From an uncultured Flaviramulus sp. (GTDB lineage Bacteria; Bacteroidota; Bacteroidia; Flavobacteriales; Flavobacteriaceae): 64,000 nt of DNA. This document shows positions 15,718 to 25,292 of this stretch, one piece after another. Position 1 is the first letter of the stretch, and the number at the start of each line of letters is the position of its first letter. The notes beneath the pieces are model-generated. The model had not been told where the DNA came from, did not search any database, and was given only the letters and a program-made list of their open reading frames with translations. The stretch lies in the NCBI GenBank assembly GCA_947495125.1, contig CANLXL010000011.1, positions 1 to 64,000 on the forward strand, read 5' to 3'. The translations under genes and the position numbers were made by a program.

Positions 15718-18630
15718 TTATTCCACAGGTTTTTTGGTCATAGTATACCAGGTCTCTGTCGACCACAATTTTTGCTTACTTTCACTTACAAACGGCTTTA
15801 TAATATGGATATAAACCACTTTTCTGTTTTTAAGATTATTGATTTTTAAAAACACTTTTTTTCTGTCTTCAGATACTGTTACTCCTGTGACTTCAAGCGT
15901 TTCGACACCTTTTTTTGGTCCGCCATAGCGTTTAGTAGCTTCATAATAATATTGCTGAACATCAAAACGACTAGCATCTACAACTTCAGAAGCATCGATA
16001 GGCTCTGTAAATTCCAGCTCCATCCCTCCTACTTTCGCTCTAACCGCCAACATTTCGAAAGTTGTTTTTGCATTGTAATTAAATCGATGTAGGGCATACC
16101 AAAGTCTTCCTTCATGCCTCCAATTACCTCCTGATCCTATTCCTCCGGCATATAAACTACCATCCGGGCCCCAAACCATTCTATTGATACCGGCATCTAA
16201 GCCTTGAATAAAACGAAATGCTGAGCCTTGTTTCACGCCATCTACCTCATCAATAAAGATTCTTTTTATACCACCATGTGTAACGTCTCCATAGATTAGT
16301 TGATCCTTATAGGGACCAATATTTAAAATGGCTTGCTGACTTGGTGAATTACTAATCTCTACATGAGGTAACCAAACTAAAGGCGGTTGCTCTTCATAAT
16401 CTTTAACCCGATCCCAGTCGGCATCTCTAAATCCATACCATTTCCCTTTTTCAACACGTATAATCTTACTTGTGGGAATCCAGTTGCCTTGATTATCGGA
16501 AACATATAATGCACCGTCCGGTCCTTCAGATATGCCATTAGGCGTACGAAAGCCTTCAGCGATAAATTCTATCTCGCTACCATCTTTACTAATACGTACG
16601 ACTTTCCCCCGATGCGGAACATTTTTATATTGTGAGCCTAAATCGGTAGCAAGGGTAGCATAGAAACTACCTTCTTTATATACCAAACCAAAGGCAAACT
16701 CATGGTAATGTGAGGTAACATGCCAGGCATCACATACTTTTTGGTACTCATCAATGATTTCGTCACCATCAGTATCAATCAGTTTTGTAAGTTCCTGTTT
16801 TTGCAAAACGTAAATCTCACCATCTACTATTTTAATACCCAATGGCTCTGCAAGTCCTTTTGCAATTTGCTTTACTTCTATTTTTGACGGATCGTCTGTA
16901 TTATAATTTTTGAGAATATAGACAGACCCCGAAGCATCCCAGGTACAAATAATCATTTTGTCCTTGTCCATAAAGTCGATACCTCCGATGCGCGGATTAA
17001 AATCTGCAGGTTTGGCTTGAAACATATCAAATGATGGGTGAACCGCATCGAGCGGCATACCATCTCCCGGGGCACCTTTGATGGTTTTAGAAACGTAAGG
17101 CAATAAATTTTTAAATGATTTGCCATCGTGAAACAGCACCGAATCCGGTACTACGGTGAAGACTTCTGCATCCTCAGACCATTGCAAAGAAACCGCAGAT
17201 CCTCCTCCACCCTGGTGAAACTGTACCTTGAACGTATTCCAACCGCTCTTAAGGTTTCCAATGGCATCAATCGCCCTAGGACCATGATTGCCGCTATTGT
17301 CAATAATGTTATTACCGTTAAGTTTCAATATGGACCCATCATCACTTACCAATCTAAATGTTTTTGATGTGCTAACATCAGACTTTATATAGCCATTAAA
17401 TTCAACATAAAAATTCTCTTTTATTTCACTTAATATACCGGCATCGGGTAAGTGAACAGCAGATACAACGCCGTTGAATACGGGCAAGGTGTTTTTTGCG
17501 AGTTTGTCATAAAGATCGCCACTATCATTTGTTAAATAGAAATTAACCCCCACACCACTTTGCTTTTTGTTTCGATCTCCGGTAGTTCTATTAATCGCAT
17601 CGACCTCAACAGATACTGGATCCGCTTTAGGGAACAACTCGATGTTCTTTTTTACCGGTTCTGCTTCACCATCCAATGAGAGCAGATAATAAGCCATATC
17701 TTCTGTTTCTGCTTTGGAGAGGTTTGGATGTGCCGTCATGGGTACATTGCCCCAAACACCAGTGCCTCCAAGAGAAATTTTATTAGACAACAACTTTATG
17801 TTGGCCCAATCGAAGCGATAACGTTTTGCAATAGAGTCATACGCTGGCCCAACCAGATGCTCATTCTTTAGATGACATGCCGAACAATCACTATTGGTAA
17901 TGAGTTTCTTCCCTTTTGCTATACTTCCTGATACATCTAAAACCGGTGGAGCCCAATCTGCGGGAATTTTATTAAAATAGGTTTGTATTGCCGTTTTATT
18001 ACTTAGTGCTATGTCGTGAGCCTCTAATTTGCCTTTTTCACCATTTATTAATGCTTCGAAAACCACACCTTCATTTATGTTATAGTTTAGAACCGGTACG
18101 AATTCTTTTTCTTTTTTAATGATTGTAAAATCTCTTTTAAGACCAACAAGACTATCTTTTAACGCGAACTCCGGAATTTCTCTTATTACTACGGATGCAC
18201 CGGATTTCGAAATAAGCTCAAAGTCGATCCCCACCTGATTATCAACCATCGCATAGCCTATGAAGTTAATTTCAGGGGTTTCAATGCCTACATCTGTTTT
18301 TAATTTCCACTGGGTTTGTGAAGTACTATCCAGAGCATAGGTATAACCAAAGCTTGTTGGCTGAATTCCATGTGCCGTAGTATATACGGCTCCATCATAG
18401 TTTACACCACCTTTCCATATTTTATACAGATTCCCATTCTGTAAATTATAACAAACGTATAAATCTTTGTGCAATGCGATGGTAAGCATTCGTGGTTGCC
18501 CATCTATAACGGACCTAAATACCCAGGTTTCTATGGGGCGTTCGTAGCTAATTGGTGAACTACAAGAGGAACAAATAATAAGCAATAATAAACATAGCGA
18601 GATTAAGGCACGAGAATGACATAGTTTCAT
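15718..18630 (-). CDS. Lipoprotein: cytochrome c, PA14 and beta-propeller (glucose/sorbosone dehydrogenase-like) fusion
   Basis: The frame is open from 18684, but the ATG at 18630 starts a lipoprotein signal (MKLCHSRALISLCLLLLIICSSC), so ~970 residues is preferred. After an N-terminal beta region comes a cytochrome c domain with the single heme site C-S-A-C-H ('NSDCSACHLKNEHLVGP') and a likely distal Met in 'NVPMTAHP'. A PA14-type carbohydrate-binding module follows ('YIKSDVSTSKTFRLVSDDGS', 'WNTFKVQFHQGGGG'). Then comes a six-bladed propeller like that of soluble glucose/sorbosone dehydrogenases ('EFIAEGFRTPNGISEGPDGALYVSDN' in parts, 'MVWGPDGSLYAGGIG'). Such fusions occur in Bacteroidota polysaccharide-use loci as putative envelope oxidoreductases. 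It probably passes electrons from a bound sugar to the respiratory chain. It follows the GH10-like gene by 72 nt. Confidence 0.82.
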   Translation of the reverse strand: MKLCHSRALISLCLLLLIICSSCSSPISYERPIETWVFRSVIDGQPRMLTIALHKDLYVCYNLQNGNLYKIWKGGVNYDGAVYTTAHGIQPTSFGYTYALDSTSQTQWKLKTDVGIETPEINFIGYAMVDNQVGIDFELISKSGASVVIREIPEFALKDSLVGLKRDFTIIKKEKEFVPVLNYNINEGVVFEALINGEKGKLEAHDIALSNKTAIQTYFNKIPADWAPPVLDVSGSIAKGKKLITNSDCSACHLKNEHLVGPAYDSIAKRYRFDWANIKLLSNKISLGGTGVWGNVPMTAHPNLSKAETEDMAYYLLSLDGEAEPVKKNIELFPKADPVSVEVDAINRTTGDRNKKQSGVGVNFYLTNDSGDLYDKLAKNTLPVFNGVVSAVHLPDAGILSEIKENFYVEFNGYIKSDVSTSKTFRLVSDDGSILKLNGNNIIDNSGNHGPRAIDAIGNLKSGWNTFKVQFHQGGGGSAVSLQWSEDAEVFTVVPDSVLFHDGKSFKNLLPYVSKTIKGAPGDGMPLDAVHPSFDMFQAKPADFNPRIGGIDFMDKDKMIICTWDASGSVYILKNYNTDDPSKIEVKQIAKGLAEPLGIKIVDGEIYVLQKQELTKLIDTDGDEIIDEYQKVCDAWHVTSHYHEFAFGLVYKEGSFYATLATDLGSQYKNVPHRGKVVRISKDGSEIEFIAEGFRTPNGISEGPDGALYVSDNQGNWIPTSKIIRVEKGKWYGFRDADWDRVKDYEEQPPLVWLPHVEISNSPSQQAILNIGPYKDQLIYGDVTHGGIKRIFIDEVDGVKQGSAFRFIQGLDAGINRMVWGPDGSLYAGGIGSGGNWRHEGRLWYALHRFNYNAKTTFEMLAVRAKVGGMELEFTEPIDASEVVDASRFDVQQYYYEATKRYGGPKKGVETLEVTGVTVSEDRKKVFLKINNLKNRKVVYIHIIKPFVSESKQKLWSTETWYTMTKKPVE

Positions 18631-18702
18631 AAAAAAAATGTTAAATTCATAATTCTCGCGCCAATATATAACCTTTTTTTTCAATTGAATTTATAAGGTT
18701 CC

Positions 18703-19839
18703 TTATTTCGAGTAATCTGTATGTATGATGTCGTTTAATATTTTCCAATCGGCTTCCGTCATTCTTTTAGGCGTAAACAGACAAATTCCTTTAGCACCGT
18801 TTGCCATGGATTCCCTAACAGCAGATTCAAATTCTTCGGGTAATAGACCATGATTTTCAGGATCCTTTTCATTAGCCTTATTGTCTGGATTGGGGCAAAT
18901 AAAAAGTCCGCTAAATACAGGCTTCCTGTTTTTAATAGTCGTAACAGCCTCGCGAGTTACCTCTCCAATCCATTTGGTATCCTTAAGGTAAAAGTCATTG
19001 TAATTCATGGGGTAAAACGCGTCCAAATTCCATTTGTCCCATTCTTGCCTCACCAATTTTTTGGCTTCTGAGTTTGGCCCGGGAAACACAGCCGCATTTA
19101 TAACTTTGTTCTTACTATGAACCATTGCGGCAAGCCTGTTAACTATACTAGTAATAAGGTCGTAGCGGTACTGCTTCCAGGCTTCAACTTGTGTTGGATC
19201 TTCTACAGTTTTGATATCTATACCGGACTTCGCTTTAAAACCATTGGTGCAATCGTCACAATAACAATAATCAAATTGAGGATGCTCAACATCCATGGTT
19301 AGGCCATATTTTTCCCAAAGACCTCTCGCTAAAATAACATCCGGAAAACGAATATAATCCAAATGAATGCCATCTACCTCTTCGACATCTGCGATACGGC
19401 CATATAAATCCTCTAAAAAATTATAGGTACCTGCTTTATTCGGACATAAAAATTGGTAATGGGATACGTATGCCGGTTTATCGAAAGCAGATTCTCCATT
19501 CCTGTTAATCGCATACCATTCCGGTTTTAACTTTGGGTTGGTATTTTGAACCATAGTCGGAATCCAGGTATGAAATTCAAGACCAACATGCTTAGCAATC
19601 TTCCCTACTCTTCTATAAGTTTCAGGATCATGCCCTGCAGAATACATTAATCCGTCGACACCTTTATTTTTGAGATCGGTAAAATAGGCGAGTAAATCTT
19701 CATCTGTATCAGATTGCGACAGATTATCCCAGGCATGAACAGGTATTTTATAGTCTGGTTTTTCTTCAGTTTTTGCTGCATTGTTTTTACAAGACGTTGC
19801 CAGGAAAACGAGTGCAGTAACGATTATAAGATGTTTCAT
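18703..19839 (-). CDS. GH10-like (GHL10) family lipoprotein hydrolase
   Basis: 378 residues with a lipobox (HLIIVTALVFLATSCKNN). The rest is a TIM-barrel of the glycosyl-hydrolase-like 10 family: 'LKNKGVDGLMYSAGHDPETYRR', 'VGLEFHTWIPTM', 'VDGIHLDYIRFPD' (the D-Y-I-R-F motif is the family signature) and 'NLDAFYPMNYNDFY'. It should hydrolyse or bind an unknown polysaccharide at the outer membrane or in the periplasm. It lies upstream of the cytochrome/PA14/propeller lipoprotein in the same orientation, forming a likely two-gene operon acting on a common substrate. A TAnnTTTG element lies about 50 nt upstream of the ATG. Confidence 0.8.
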   Translation of the reverse strand: MKHLIIVTALVFLATSCKNNAAKTEEKPDYKIPVHAWDNLSQSDTDEDLLAYFTDLKNKGVDGLMYSAGHDPETYRRVGKIAKHVGLEFHTWIPTMVQNTNPKLKPEWYAINRNGESAFDKPAYVSHYQFLCPNKAGTYNFLEDLYGRIADVEEVDGIHLDYIRFPDVILARGLWEKYGLTMDVEHPQFDYCYCDDCTNGFKAKSGIDIKTVEDPTQVEAWKQYRYDLITSIVNRLAAMVHSKNKVINAAVFPGPNSEAKKLVRQEWDKWNLDAFYPMNYNDFYLKDTKWIGEVTREAVTTIKNRKPVFSGLFICPNPDNKANEKDPENHGLLPEEFESAVRESMANGAKGICLFTPKRMTEADWKILNDIIHTDYSK

Positions 19840-19892
19840 TTTTTGATTTTAAATTTATTATGAATTAAATATTCACCTTAAAACTAATTTTT

Positions 19893-19900
19893 CAAATTTA
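19893..19900 (-). promoter_or_regulatory. TAAATTTG -7 element for the GH10-like gene
   Basis: On the minus strand TAAATTTG matches the Bacteroidota -7 consensus TAnnTTTG and would give a leader of roughly 48 nt. No TTG at the right distance was seen, so only half of the promoter is supported. Confidence 0.35.
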
Positions 19901-19969
19901 TTTCTACCAAACGAAGACATTGATAGATAGAAAACCAATTGTTCCCTTTAAATATTATGTTTATCACTG

Positions 19970-19977
19970 TATATTTG
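19970..19977 (+). promoter_or_regulatory. TATATTTG -7 element for the TonB receptor gene
   Basis: TATATTTG matches the TAnnTTTG consensus. The nearest TTG upstream (19939) is 28 nt away, longer than the usual 17-23. The leader would be ~135 nt and would contain an imperfect palindrome of the kind scattered in Flavobacteria (TCCCGAT...ATTGGGA, 20017-20034) and a second inverted repeat (CACCTGCC...GGCAGACAGGTG, near 20065-20088). Confidence 0.35.
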
Positions 19978-20118
19978 CGCTATATTATTCCAAATACATT
20001 CACTTTCATAACGAATCCCGATGGCTATTGGGACCAGATAAGGAAATGCTTAGATATGGAACTGCACCTGCCATTGGGCAGACAGGTGTGACTAATTAAA
20101 AATAATACATATAAATAC

Positions 20119-22500
20119 ATGAAACCGCTTTATTTCTATATTAATTGCTGTGTTGTTTTTATTTTCTCGTTCAGCAATTTGAATGCACAAAATAAGACGG
20201 TCGATATTATTGGAAAGGTTATTGAAGGAAACAATAAGCAACCTATAGAATACGCTACCATATCAATACTGGATAAAACCTCAAAACGGGCCATAACAGG
20301 AACCATATCGGCTCCCGATGGCACATTTTCGATTAAAACACAAGCGTCGAATTTTTATATTGAAATTAGCTTTATTGGTTTTATAACAAAGACCATTAAT
20401 GATTTTAATGTTATAAACGAAAAAATTGATTTACAAACTATGGTCTTAAATGAAGATCCGGAAGCTTTGGGTGAAGTTGTTATTCGGGCAGAAAAATCTC
20501 AAACCGAATTCAAACTCGATAAGCGTGTTTTTAATGTTGGTAAAGATTTGAGTTCTACAGGAGCCAGTGCGCTCGAAGTATTAAATAATGTGCCATCGGT
20601 AAACGTAAATATTGAAGGCGAAATTAGTTTACGTGGTAGTCAGGGCGTTCAGATCCTTATTAATGGAAAGCCATCGGTTTTATCGGGTGCTGATAACAAT
20701 GCGCTTGGAACCATAACAGCCGATATGATCGAAAAAATTGAAGTGATTACCAATCCCTCGGCAAAGTATGATGCCCAGGGAACTTCGGGAATTATTAATA
20801 TCGTTATCAAAAAATCAGAGAAAAAAGGATTAAACGGGTCGGCTACTTTAAATGTTGGAACACCGAATAGTAATAGTTTTGGATTAAGTGTCAACCGCCG
20901 GACCGAAAAATTTAACTTTTTTAGTCAGTTAGGATTCGGATTAAGAACTTATCCTGATGAGCGTGTCTCTATCAATAGGGATTTGACCATAAACAATACA
21001 GTTAACAGTCGCGGTGAAAGTGAATTTGACGAAAAATTCAGGAACATCCTTATCGGAACCGATTATCATATCGACGATAACAATGTCATAACACTTTCCG
21101 GGTCTTATGCCTATGAAAAGGAAGAGCAACGGTCCGAATCATTCTTTGATGTTCTGGATGCCACAAATACGATTACGGATAGTTGGAGGCGCGACGAATT
21201 AACCAAAGCCAAAAACCCTAAGCTTCGTTACGAGCTTCAGTATAAAAGGGATTTTGAGCGACATAAAGATCAGGACTTATTATTTAGCGCGTTGGGCAGT
21301 TCTTTCAGGAAGGACCAGTCATCCGACTTTAATGATGTAATAAGCCAGGGAAACAGGCAAGACACCCGGCAGGAAGCGCTTACAGATTACAAACTGGAAG
21401 ACTATACCTTTAAATTGGATTATACGCATCCGTTTTTAAAGACCTACACGATTGAAGCCGGATCGCAATATGCAATCAATAATGTATCGAATGATTTTTC
21501 AGTTAGTGATCTGATTAGCGGTGAATGGGTTAATAACCCAAATCTGACCAATATTTTTGATTTTAGACAAAATGTCCTGGCTTTTTATACCACAGGTGCT
21601 TATGAAGGTGAAAAGTGGGGCGTGAAATTGGGTGTCAGAATTGAGAATACCGATGTTAGCACCTTGTTACAAACAACGAATGAATCGAACAATCGAAATT
21701 ATACTGATGTCTTTCCAAGCGCTCATACCTCGTATAAGGTATCTGAAGATTTCTCACTTCAAATGGGGTATTCAAGACGTATAAACCGTCCCAGTTTATG
21801 GCATTTGAATCCCTTTTCTAATATTCGAAATAATTTTAGTATTTCTACCGGAAACCCCGATTTACAACCCGAATATACCGACTCCTATGAATTAACCAGT
21901 ATTCATAAATTTGATAAGCTGTCCTTAAACTTCAGTATTTACAATCGATATACCAGGGATGCGGTGGAACGTGTGGTCATGTTTCAAAATAATGTAAGTA
22001 TCTCAAGGCCCGAGAACGTCGGAACCAATAATACAACGGGTATCGAGTTTAATGGTAAATACACACCTTTAAGCTGGTTAACCATCAATAGTGATTTTAA
22101 CTGGAACTATTTTGATAGAAAGGGTGTTTTTGAACTAACATCATTTGACTTCAGTGGGGATCGATGGTCGGCTAATCTAACATCCAAATTTAAACTTCCG
22201 GCAGATTTTGATCTTGAGATATCCGGTGATTATATTTCAGAATATGAAACGCTTCAGCAGGTTATTTCGGATAACTTGTTTATGGACTTCGGGATACGAA
22301 AGAAAATATTTAAGGGTAAAACTATTTTAAATTTAAGTATCCGGGATTTGTTCGCTTCCCGTGTGGATGAGAATATCACATCCCAACCTGATTTCTTTCT
22401 GTTAAACAGCCGTAAGCGAGGTCGGTTTATCACTTTTGGGATAAGCTATGGCTTCGGAAAAGGAGAAGCCATGGAATTCTCAGGCCAGCGAAGACGCTAA
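20119..22500 (+). CDS. TonB-dependent receptor, outer-membrane beta-barrel (OMP_b-brl_3) family
   Basis: 793 residues with a signal peptide (LYFYINCCVVFIFSFSNLNAQ). Order of domains: a CarboxypepD_reg-like beta-sandwich (about 28-115, 'VDIIGKVIEGNNKQPIEYATISI'), a plug-like domain ('LDKRVFNVGKDLSSTGASALEVL', 'VPSVNVNIEGEISLRGSQGVQILINGKPS'), then a large C-terminal barrel ('YSRRINRPSLWHLNPF' and 'NPDLQPEYTDSYELT' are typical of the family). It lacks the SusC length and there is no SusD partner, so it is not a classical SusCD glycan importer. Such receptors may import siderophores, peptides or other substrates. Several long sequences are quoted in part. It stands apart, 120 nt before the M23 peptidase gene. 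Confidence 0.9.
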   Translation: MKPLYFYINCCVVFIFSFSNLNAQNKTVDIIGKVIEGNNKQPIEYATISILDKTSKRAITGTISAPDGTFSIKTQASNFYIEISFIGFITKTINDFNVINEKIDLQTMVLNEDPEALGEVVIRAEKSQTEFKLDKRVFNVGKDLSSTGASALEVLNNVPSVNVNIEGEISLRGSQGVQILINGKPSVLSGADNNALGTITADMIEKIEVITNPSAKYDAQGTSGIINIVIKKSEKKGLNGSATLNVGTPNSNSFGLSVNRRTEKFNFFSQLGFGLRTYPDERVSINRDLTINNTVNSRGESEFDEKFRNILIGTDYHIDDNNVITLSGSYAYEKEEQRSESFFDVLDATNTITDSWRRDELTKAKNPKLRYELQYKRDFERHKDQDLLFSALGSSFRKDQSSDFNDVISQGNRQDTRQEALTDYKLEDYTFKLDYTHPFLKTYTIEAGSQYAINNVSNDFSVSDLISGEWVNNPNLTNIFDFRQNVLAFYTTGAYEGEKWGVKLGVRIENTDVSTLLQTTNESNNRNYTDVFPSAHTSYKVSEDFSLQMGYSRRINRPSLWHLNPFSNIRNNFSISTGNPDLQPEYTDSYELTSIHKFDKLSLNFSIYNRYTRDAVERVVMFQNNVSISRPENVGTNNTTGIEFNGKYTPLSWLTINSDFNWNYFDRKGVFELTSFDFSGDRWSANLTSKFKLPADFDLEISGDYISEYETLQQVISDNLFMDFGIRKKIFKGKTILNLSIRDLFASRVDENITSQPDFFLLNSRKRGRFITFGISYGFGKGEAMEFSGQRRR

Positions 22501-22620
22501 AAGCCTGTCATTATTTTCAGCACTTTTTTCTGGCAGTTTGCTTAACAATATATTAGTAAAATTTGCGTTATTTTTTTTTAAATTCGCAATCGGAATATTT
22601 TCGAACCCTCTAATTATTAT

Positions 22621-23541
22621 ATGATTAATCCAAACATGAGATTATTTGTTTTTTTAGCAGCCCTTTTATTTTCAGCGGTTTCCTTTGGTCAGGATTTCAA
22701 AAAAAAGATCAGTATCGATGCGCTTAATGCTTTTGTTGAAGAAGATATAAATAATTTAAAATCTGATGAAGCGATTAATAGCGTGGATATAAAAGCTTCC
22801 CATTGGGATACCAAAATTTACAATCCATATAAACATGAAAAGGTGACGTTTCCCATAGAAATTAAGTTCGAGGACAGTAGTTATGTTTCACCCATACCGA
22901 TAAGAAAAGTTATTACGTCTCGCTTTGGATGGCGAAGAGGAAGAGCGCATAAGGGCATTGACATTGACCTTGTAACGGGAGATAGTGTTCGCAGCATGTT
23001 TGATGGGATCGTTAGATTTGCAAAATATAGCCCCGGACACGGGCGCACCGTGGTTGTGAGACATTATAACGGCCTGGAAACGGTTTATGCTCACCTATCC
23101 AAGTATGCGGTTAAAGCAAATGATACCGTTAAGGCGGGTGATCTTCTGGGGAAAGGAGGTGCTTCCGGTAATGCCAGAGGCAGTCATTTGCATTTAGTTA
23201 TAAATTATAAAGGTATTTCCATAAACCCGGAGTATTTATTCGATTTTGGGGAGGAAAACAAAATTCGATCCAAAACCATTTGGGTGACCGATAATTGGGT
23301 ACGCCCAGAGGTTCATAATTCGAAAAGACGAACAAAATTACAATTGCTCCATACCGAAGAAGAGGCCATTGCCAGTTTGGAGACTCGAAAGCAAATATAT
23401 ATCGTAAAACGCGGTGACACCCTGTCCCGTATTTCACATCGAAATAACGTTTCCATTGCTTCTATCTGTAAAAGCAATTATATTAAACGAACAACCCCTA
23501 TAAAAATTGGTCAGAGACTGGTTTTGGAATATGTCTTTTAA
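22621..23541 (+). CDS. M23-family metallopeptidase with C-terminal LysM domain
   Basis: 306 residues with a signal peptide (LFVFLAALLFSAVSFGQ); ATG at 22621 is used, and an ATG at 22636 is an equally good start. The M23 (lysostaphin-like) domain spans about 95-215 with zinc ligands H110 and D114 in 'HKGIDID' and H191 in 'HLHLVI', plus H158 in 'VYAHLS', so the active site is complete. A LysM peptidoglycan-binding module ends the protein ('IYIVKRGDTLSRISHRNNVSI', 'IKIGQRLVL'). It should cleave peptide cross-links in the wall for growth or division. A possible promoter lies upstream (TTTG at 22537, 16 nt, TAAAATTTG at 22557), with one extra base in the -7 box. Confidence 0.9.
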   Translation: MINPNMRLFVFLAALLFSAVSFGQDFKKKISIDALNAFVEEDINNLKSDEAINSVDIKASHWDTKIYNPYKHEKVTFPIEIKFEDSSYVSPIPIRKVITSRFGWRRGRAHKGIDIDLVTGDSVRSMFDGIVRFAKYSPGHGRTVVVRHYNGLETVYAHLSKYAVKANDTVKAGDLLGKGGASGNARGSHLHLVINYKGISINPEYLFDFGEENKIRSKTIWVTDNWVRPEVHNSKRRTKLQLLHTEEEAIASLETRKQIYIVKRGDTLSRISHRNNVSIASICKSNYIKRTTPIKIGQRLVLEYVF

Positions 23542-23636
23542 TTAGAGGCTTTTAATAAAGTTAAGTCCTTTACAAACTACCTTTAACCTGAAATTATTCC
23601 CGGTTATTCTCATATTCGGGACAGATATATCTTCAA

Positions 23637-23669
23637 TTGATTTTATACTCATGTCTTCAATTAGTTTTG
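23637..23669 (+). promoter_or_regulatory. Promoter of the first FG-GAP gene
   Basis: TTG (23637-23639), 22 nt spacer and TAGTTTTG (23662-23669) match the Bacteroidota consensus; the leader to the ATG at 23726 would be about 50 nt. Confidence 0.55.
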
Positions 23670-23725
23670 TATGGCTACAAACAAGCTAAATAACGTCCTT
23701 TAAAAATTATAAACTACTAAAGATT

Positions 23726-25207
23726 ATGAAATATATTGAAATGAATCTTACAAAGGCAAGGAAAGTCATTAATAAAAAAACAAGTAATCTGTTTTCGGTT
23801 TTCATTATTACTGTCAATACCTTTGCTCAAACTGGTATTGGTACAACAGCCCCAAATGCTGCCGCAGCATTAGATATCACATCCACTACTCAAGGTTTTT
23901 TACCTCCCCGTCTAACATATGCCCAGCGCAATGGAATGATCCTCCCAATACCGGCAGGACTCATGGTCTGGTGTACTGATTGCGGTAGCAATGGAGAATT
24001 ACAGGTGTTTAATGGTAGTTCTTGGACAAAGATAGGTACCTCGGGTACGGCTACTAGCAAATTTTTTTCAAGTATTATGCTAGGAACCAACATAGGTGGA
24101 GATGTTATAGGGGAATCTATTGGTTTTTCTGTTGCTATTTCAGCCGATGGTAGCCGCGTAATCACTGGTGCGCCCGTAGGGTGTGAATGTGTAAAAGTAT
24201 TTGATTGGAATGGCTCATCATGGGTGCAGCTCGGAGAAGATATTGTTGGAGTAGGTGGCGACCGAAGTGGTACTTCAGTCGACATTTCTAACGACGGAAC
24301 AAAGATAGCTATTGGCTCACCAAGAAGTTATGGCCGTGGTGGCGATATGCCTGGCATAGGACAGGTGCGAATTTTAGATTGGAATGGTTTCACATGGGAG
24401 CAAATCGGAACAGCTATCGATGGAGAAGGAGTAGACGAATATAGTGGTATATCAATTTCCCTTTCAGCCGATGGTAGTCGGATAGCTATAGGAGCGCCTG
24501 AAAATGATAGTTATTATGTAGGTGAGGCAGGTCACGTTAGGGTTTATGAATTGAACGGCTCAGAATGGGAGCAAGTTGGAACAGATATTGATGGAGATAA
24601 TATATGGGATGAATTTGGGAAATCAGTTTCCCTTTCAGCCGACGGTACTCGCTTAGCCATTGGAGCCCCCGCTAATGATTTCCATAAGCAAGATGCAGGG
24701 CAGGTTCGGGTTTACGAATGGAAGGGTTCCGTTTGGGAGCAAATCGGAGTAGGTATTTACGGAGAAACTGCAGGCGATCAAAGTGGCTCAGCGATTTCCA
24801 TTTCTGCCGATGGTAACCGCCTAGCCATTGGATCGTACCATAATACCGGGCATGTGCGAGTATTTGGTTGGAATGGTTCCGCATGGGTGCAAATCGGAGT
24901 AGGTATTTACGGAGAAACTGCAGGCGATCAAAGTGGTAGATCGGTTTCCCTTTCAGCCGATGGTACTCGCCTAGCCATTGGAGCTCCATATAATGATGGT
25001 AACGGCAATGACACTGGGCACGTTCGGGTTTATGAATGGAATGGTTCCGCATGGGTGCAAATCGGAGTAGATCTTGACGGAGACGCGGCAGGCGATCAAA
25101 GTGGTAGATCGGTTTCCCTTTCAGCCGATGGTACTCGTGTGGCGGTCGGGGCTCCATATAACGATGGTAACGGTAATGACACTGGGCATGTAAGGATATT
25201 TCAGTAA
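23726..25207 (+). CDS. FG-GAP repeat exported protein A
   Basis: 493 residues. A signal peptide (about 20-35, ending VNTFAQ) leads into a ~75-residue module shared with its neighbours ('GIGTTAPNAAAALDITSTTQG', 'FLPPRLTYAQRN', 'LMVWCTDCGSNGELQVFNG'). The rest consists of repeated ~50-residue FG-GAP_2-type units such as 'SVSLSADGTRLAIGAPxND' and 'GHVRVYEWNGSAWVQIG', which fold into a beta-propeller. No T9SS sorting domain is visible at the C-terminus, so the export route after the Sec signal is unclear. Within the gene, 24739-24786 and 24889-24936 are identical 48-bp segments, showing recent intragenic duplication. An alternative ATG lies at 23741. Possible surface or ligand-binding role. Confidence 0.75.
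   Translation: MKYIEMNLTKARKVINKKTSNLFSVFIITVNTFAQTGIGTTAPNAAAALDITSTTQGFLPPRLTYAQRNGMILPIPAGLMVWCTDCGSNGELQVFNGSSWTKIGTSGTATSKFFSSIMLGTNIGGDVIGESIGFSVAISADGSRVITGAPVGCECVKVFDWNGSSWVQLGEDIVGVGGDRSGTSVDISNDGTKIAIGSPRSYGRGGDMPGIGQVRILDWNGFTWEQIGTAIDGEGVDEYSGISISLSADGSRIAIGAPENDSYYVGEAGHVRVYELNGSEWEQVGTDIDGDNIWDEFGKSVSLSADGTRLAIGAPANDFHKQDAGQVRVYEWKGSVWEQIGVGIYGETAGDQSGSAISISADGNRLAIGSYHNTGHVRVFGWNGSAWVQIGVGIYGETAGDQSGRSVSLSADGTRLAIGAPYNDGNGNDTGHVRVYEWNGSAWVQIGVDLDGDAAGDQSGRSVSLSADGTRVAVGAPYNDGNGNDTGHVRIFQ
24739..24936 (+). repeat. Internal FG-GAP DNA repeat (48-bp identical segments)
   Basis: Bases 24739-24786 recur exactly at 24889-24936 (period 150 bp, 50 codons), and related segments continue to 25160. 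They encode consecutive propeller blades. Identity at silent positions implies recent duplication or conversion within the gene. Confidence 0.8.
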
Positions 25208-25228
25208 AATAAAGTCTAACAATAACCC

Positions 25229-25292
25229 TTTATTTTCTTAAAATAGCCCAATACCCCATCCCAAAATGATTAAGAATTAAAAACAACATAAA
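25229..25292 (+). repeat. Conserved upstream block, copy A
   Basis: The ~60 bp before the DUF1566 gene at 25293 (TTTATTTTCTTAAAATA..., CCCATCCCAAAAT, ATTAAGAATT) recurs before the genes at 28132 and 29479. It is a conserved leader or duplication footprint of the gene family. Confidence 0.75.

Noticed and set aside
20017-20090. Riboswitch before the TonB receptor
   Set aside because: The inverted repeats there look like short dispersed palindromes of Flavobacteria; no cobalamin or other riboswitch consensus could be recognised by eye.
24430-25200. CRISPR-like regular repeats
   Set aside because: The ~150-bp periodic repeats are in-frame coding units of a propeller protein with no spacer-type unique segments of fixed length.
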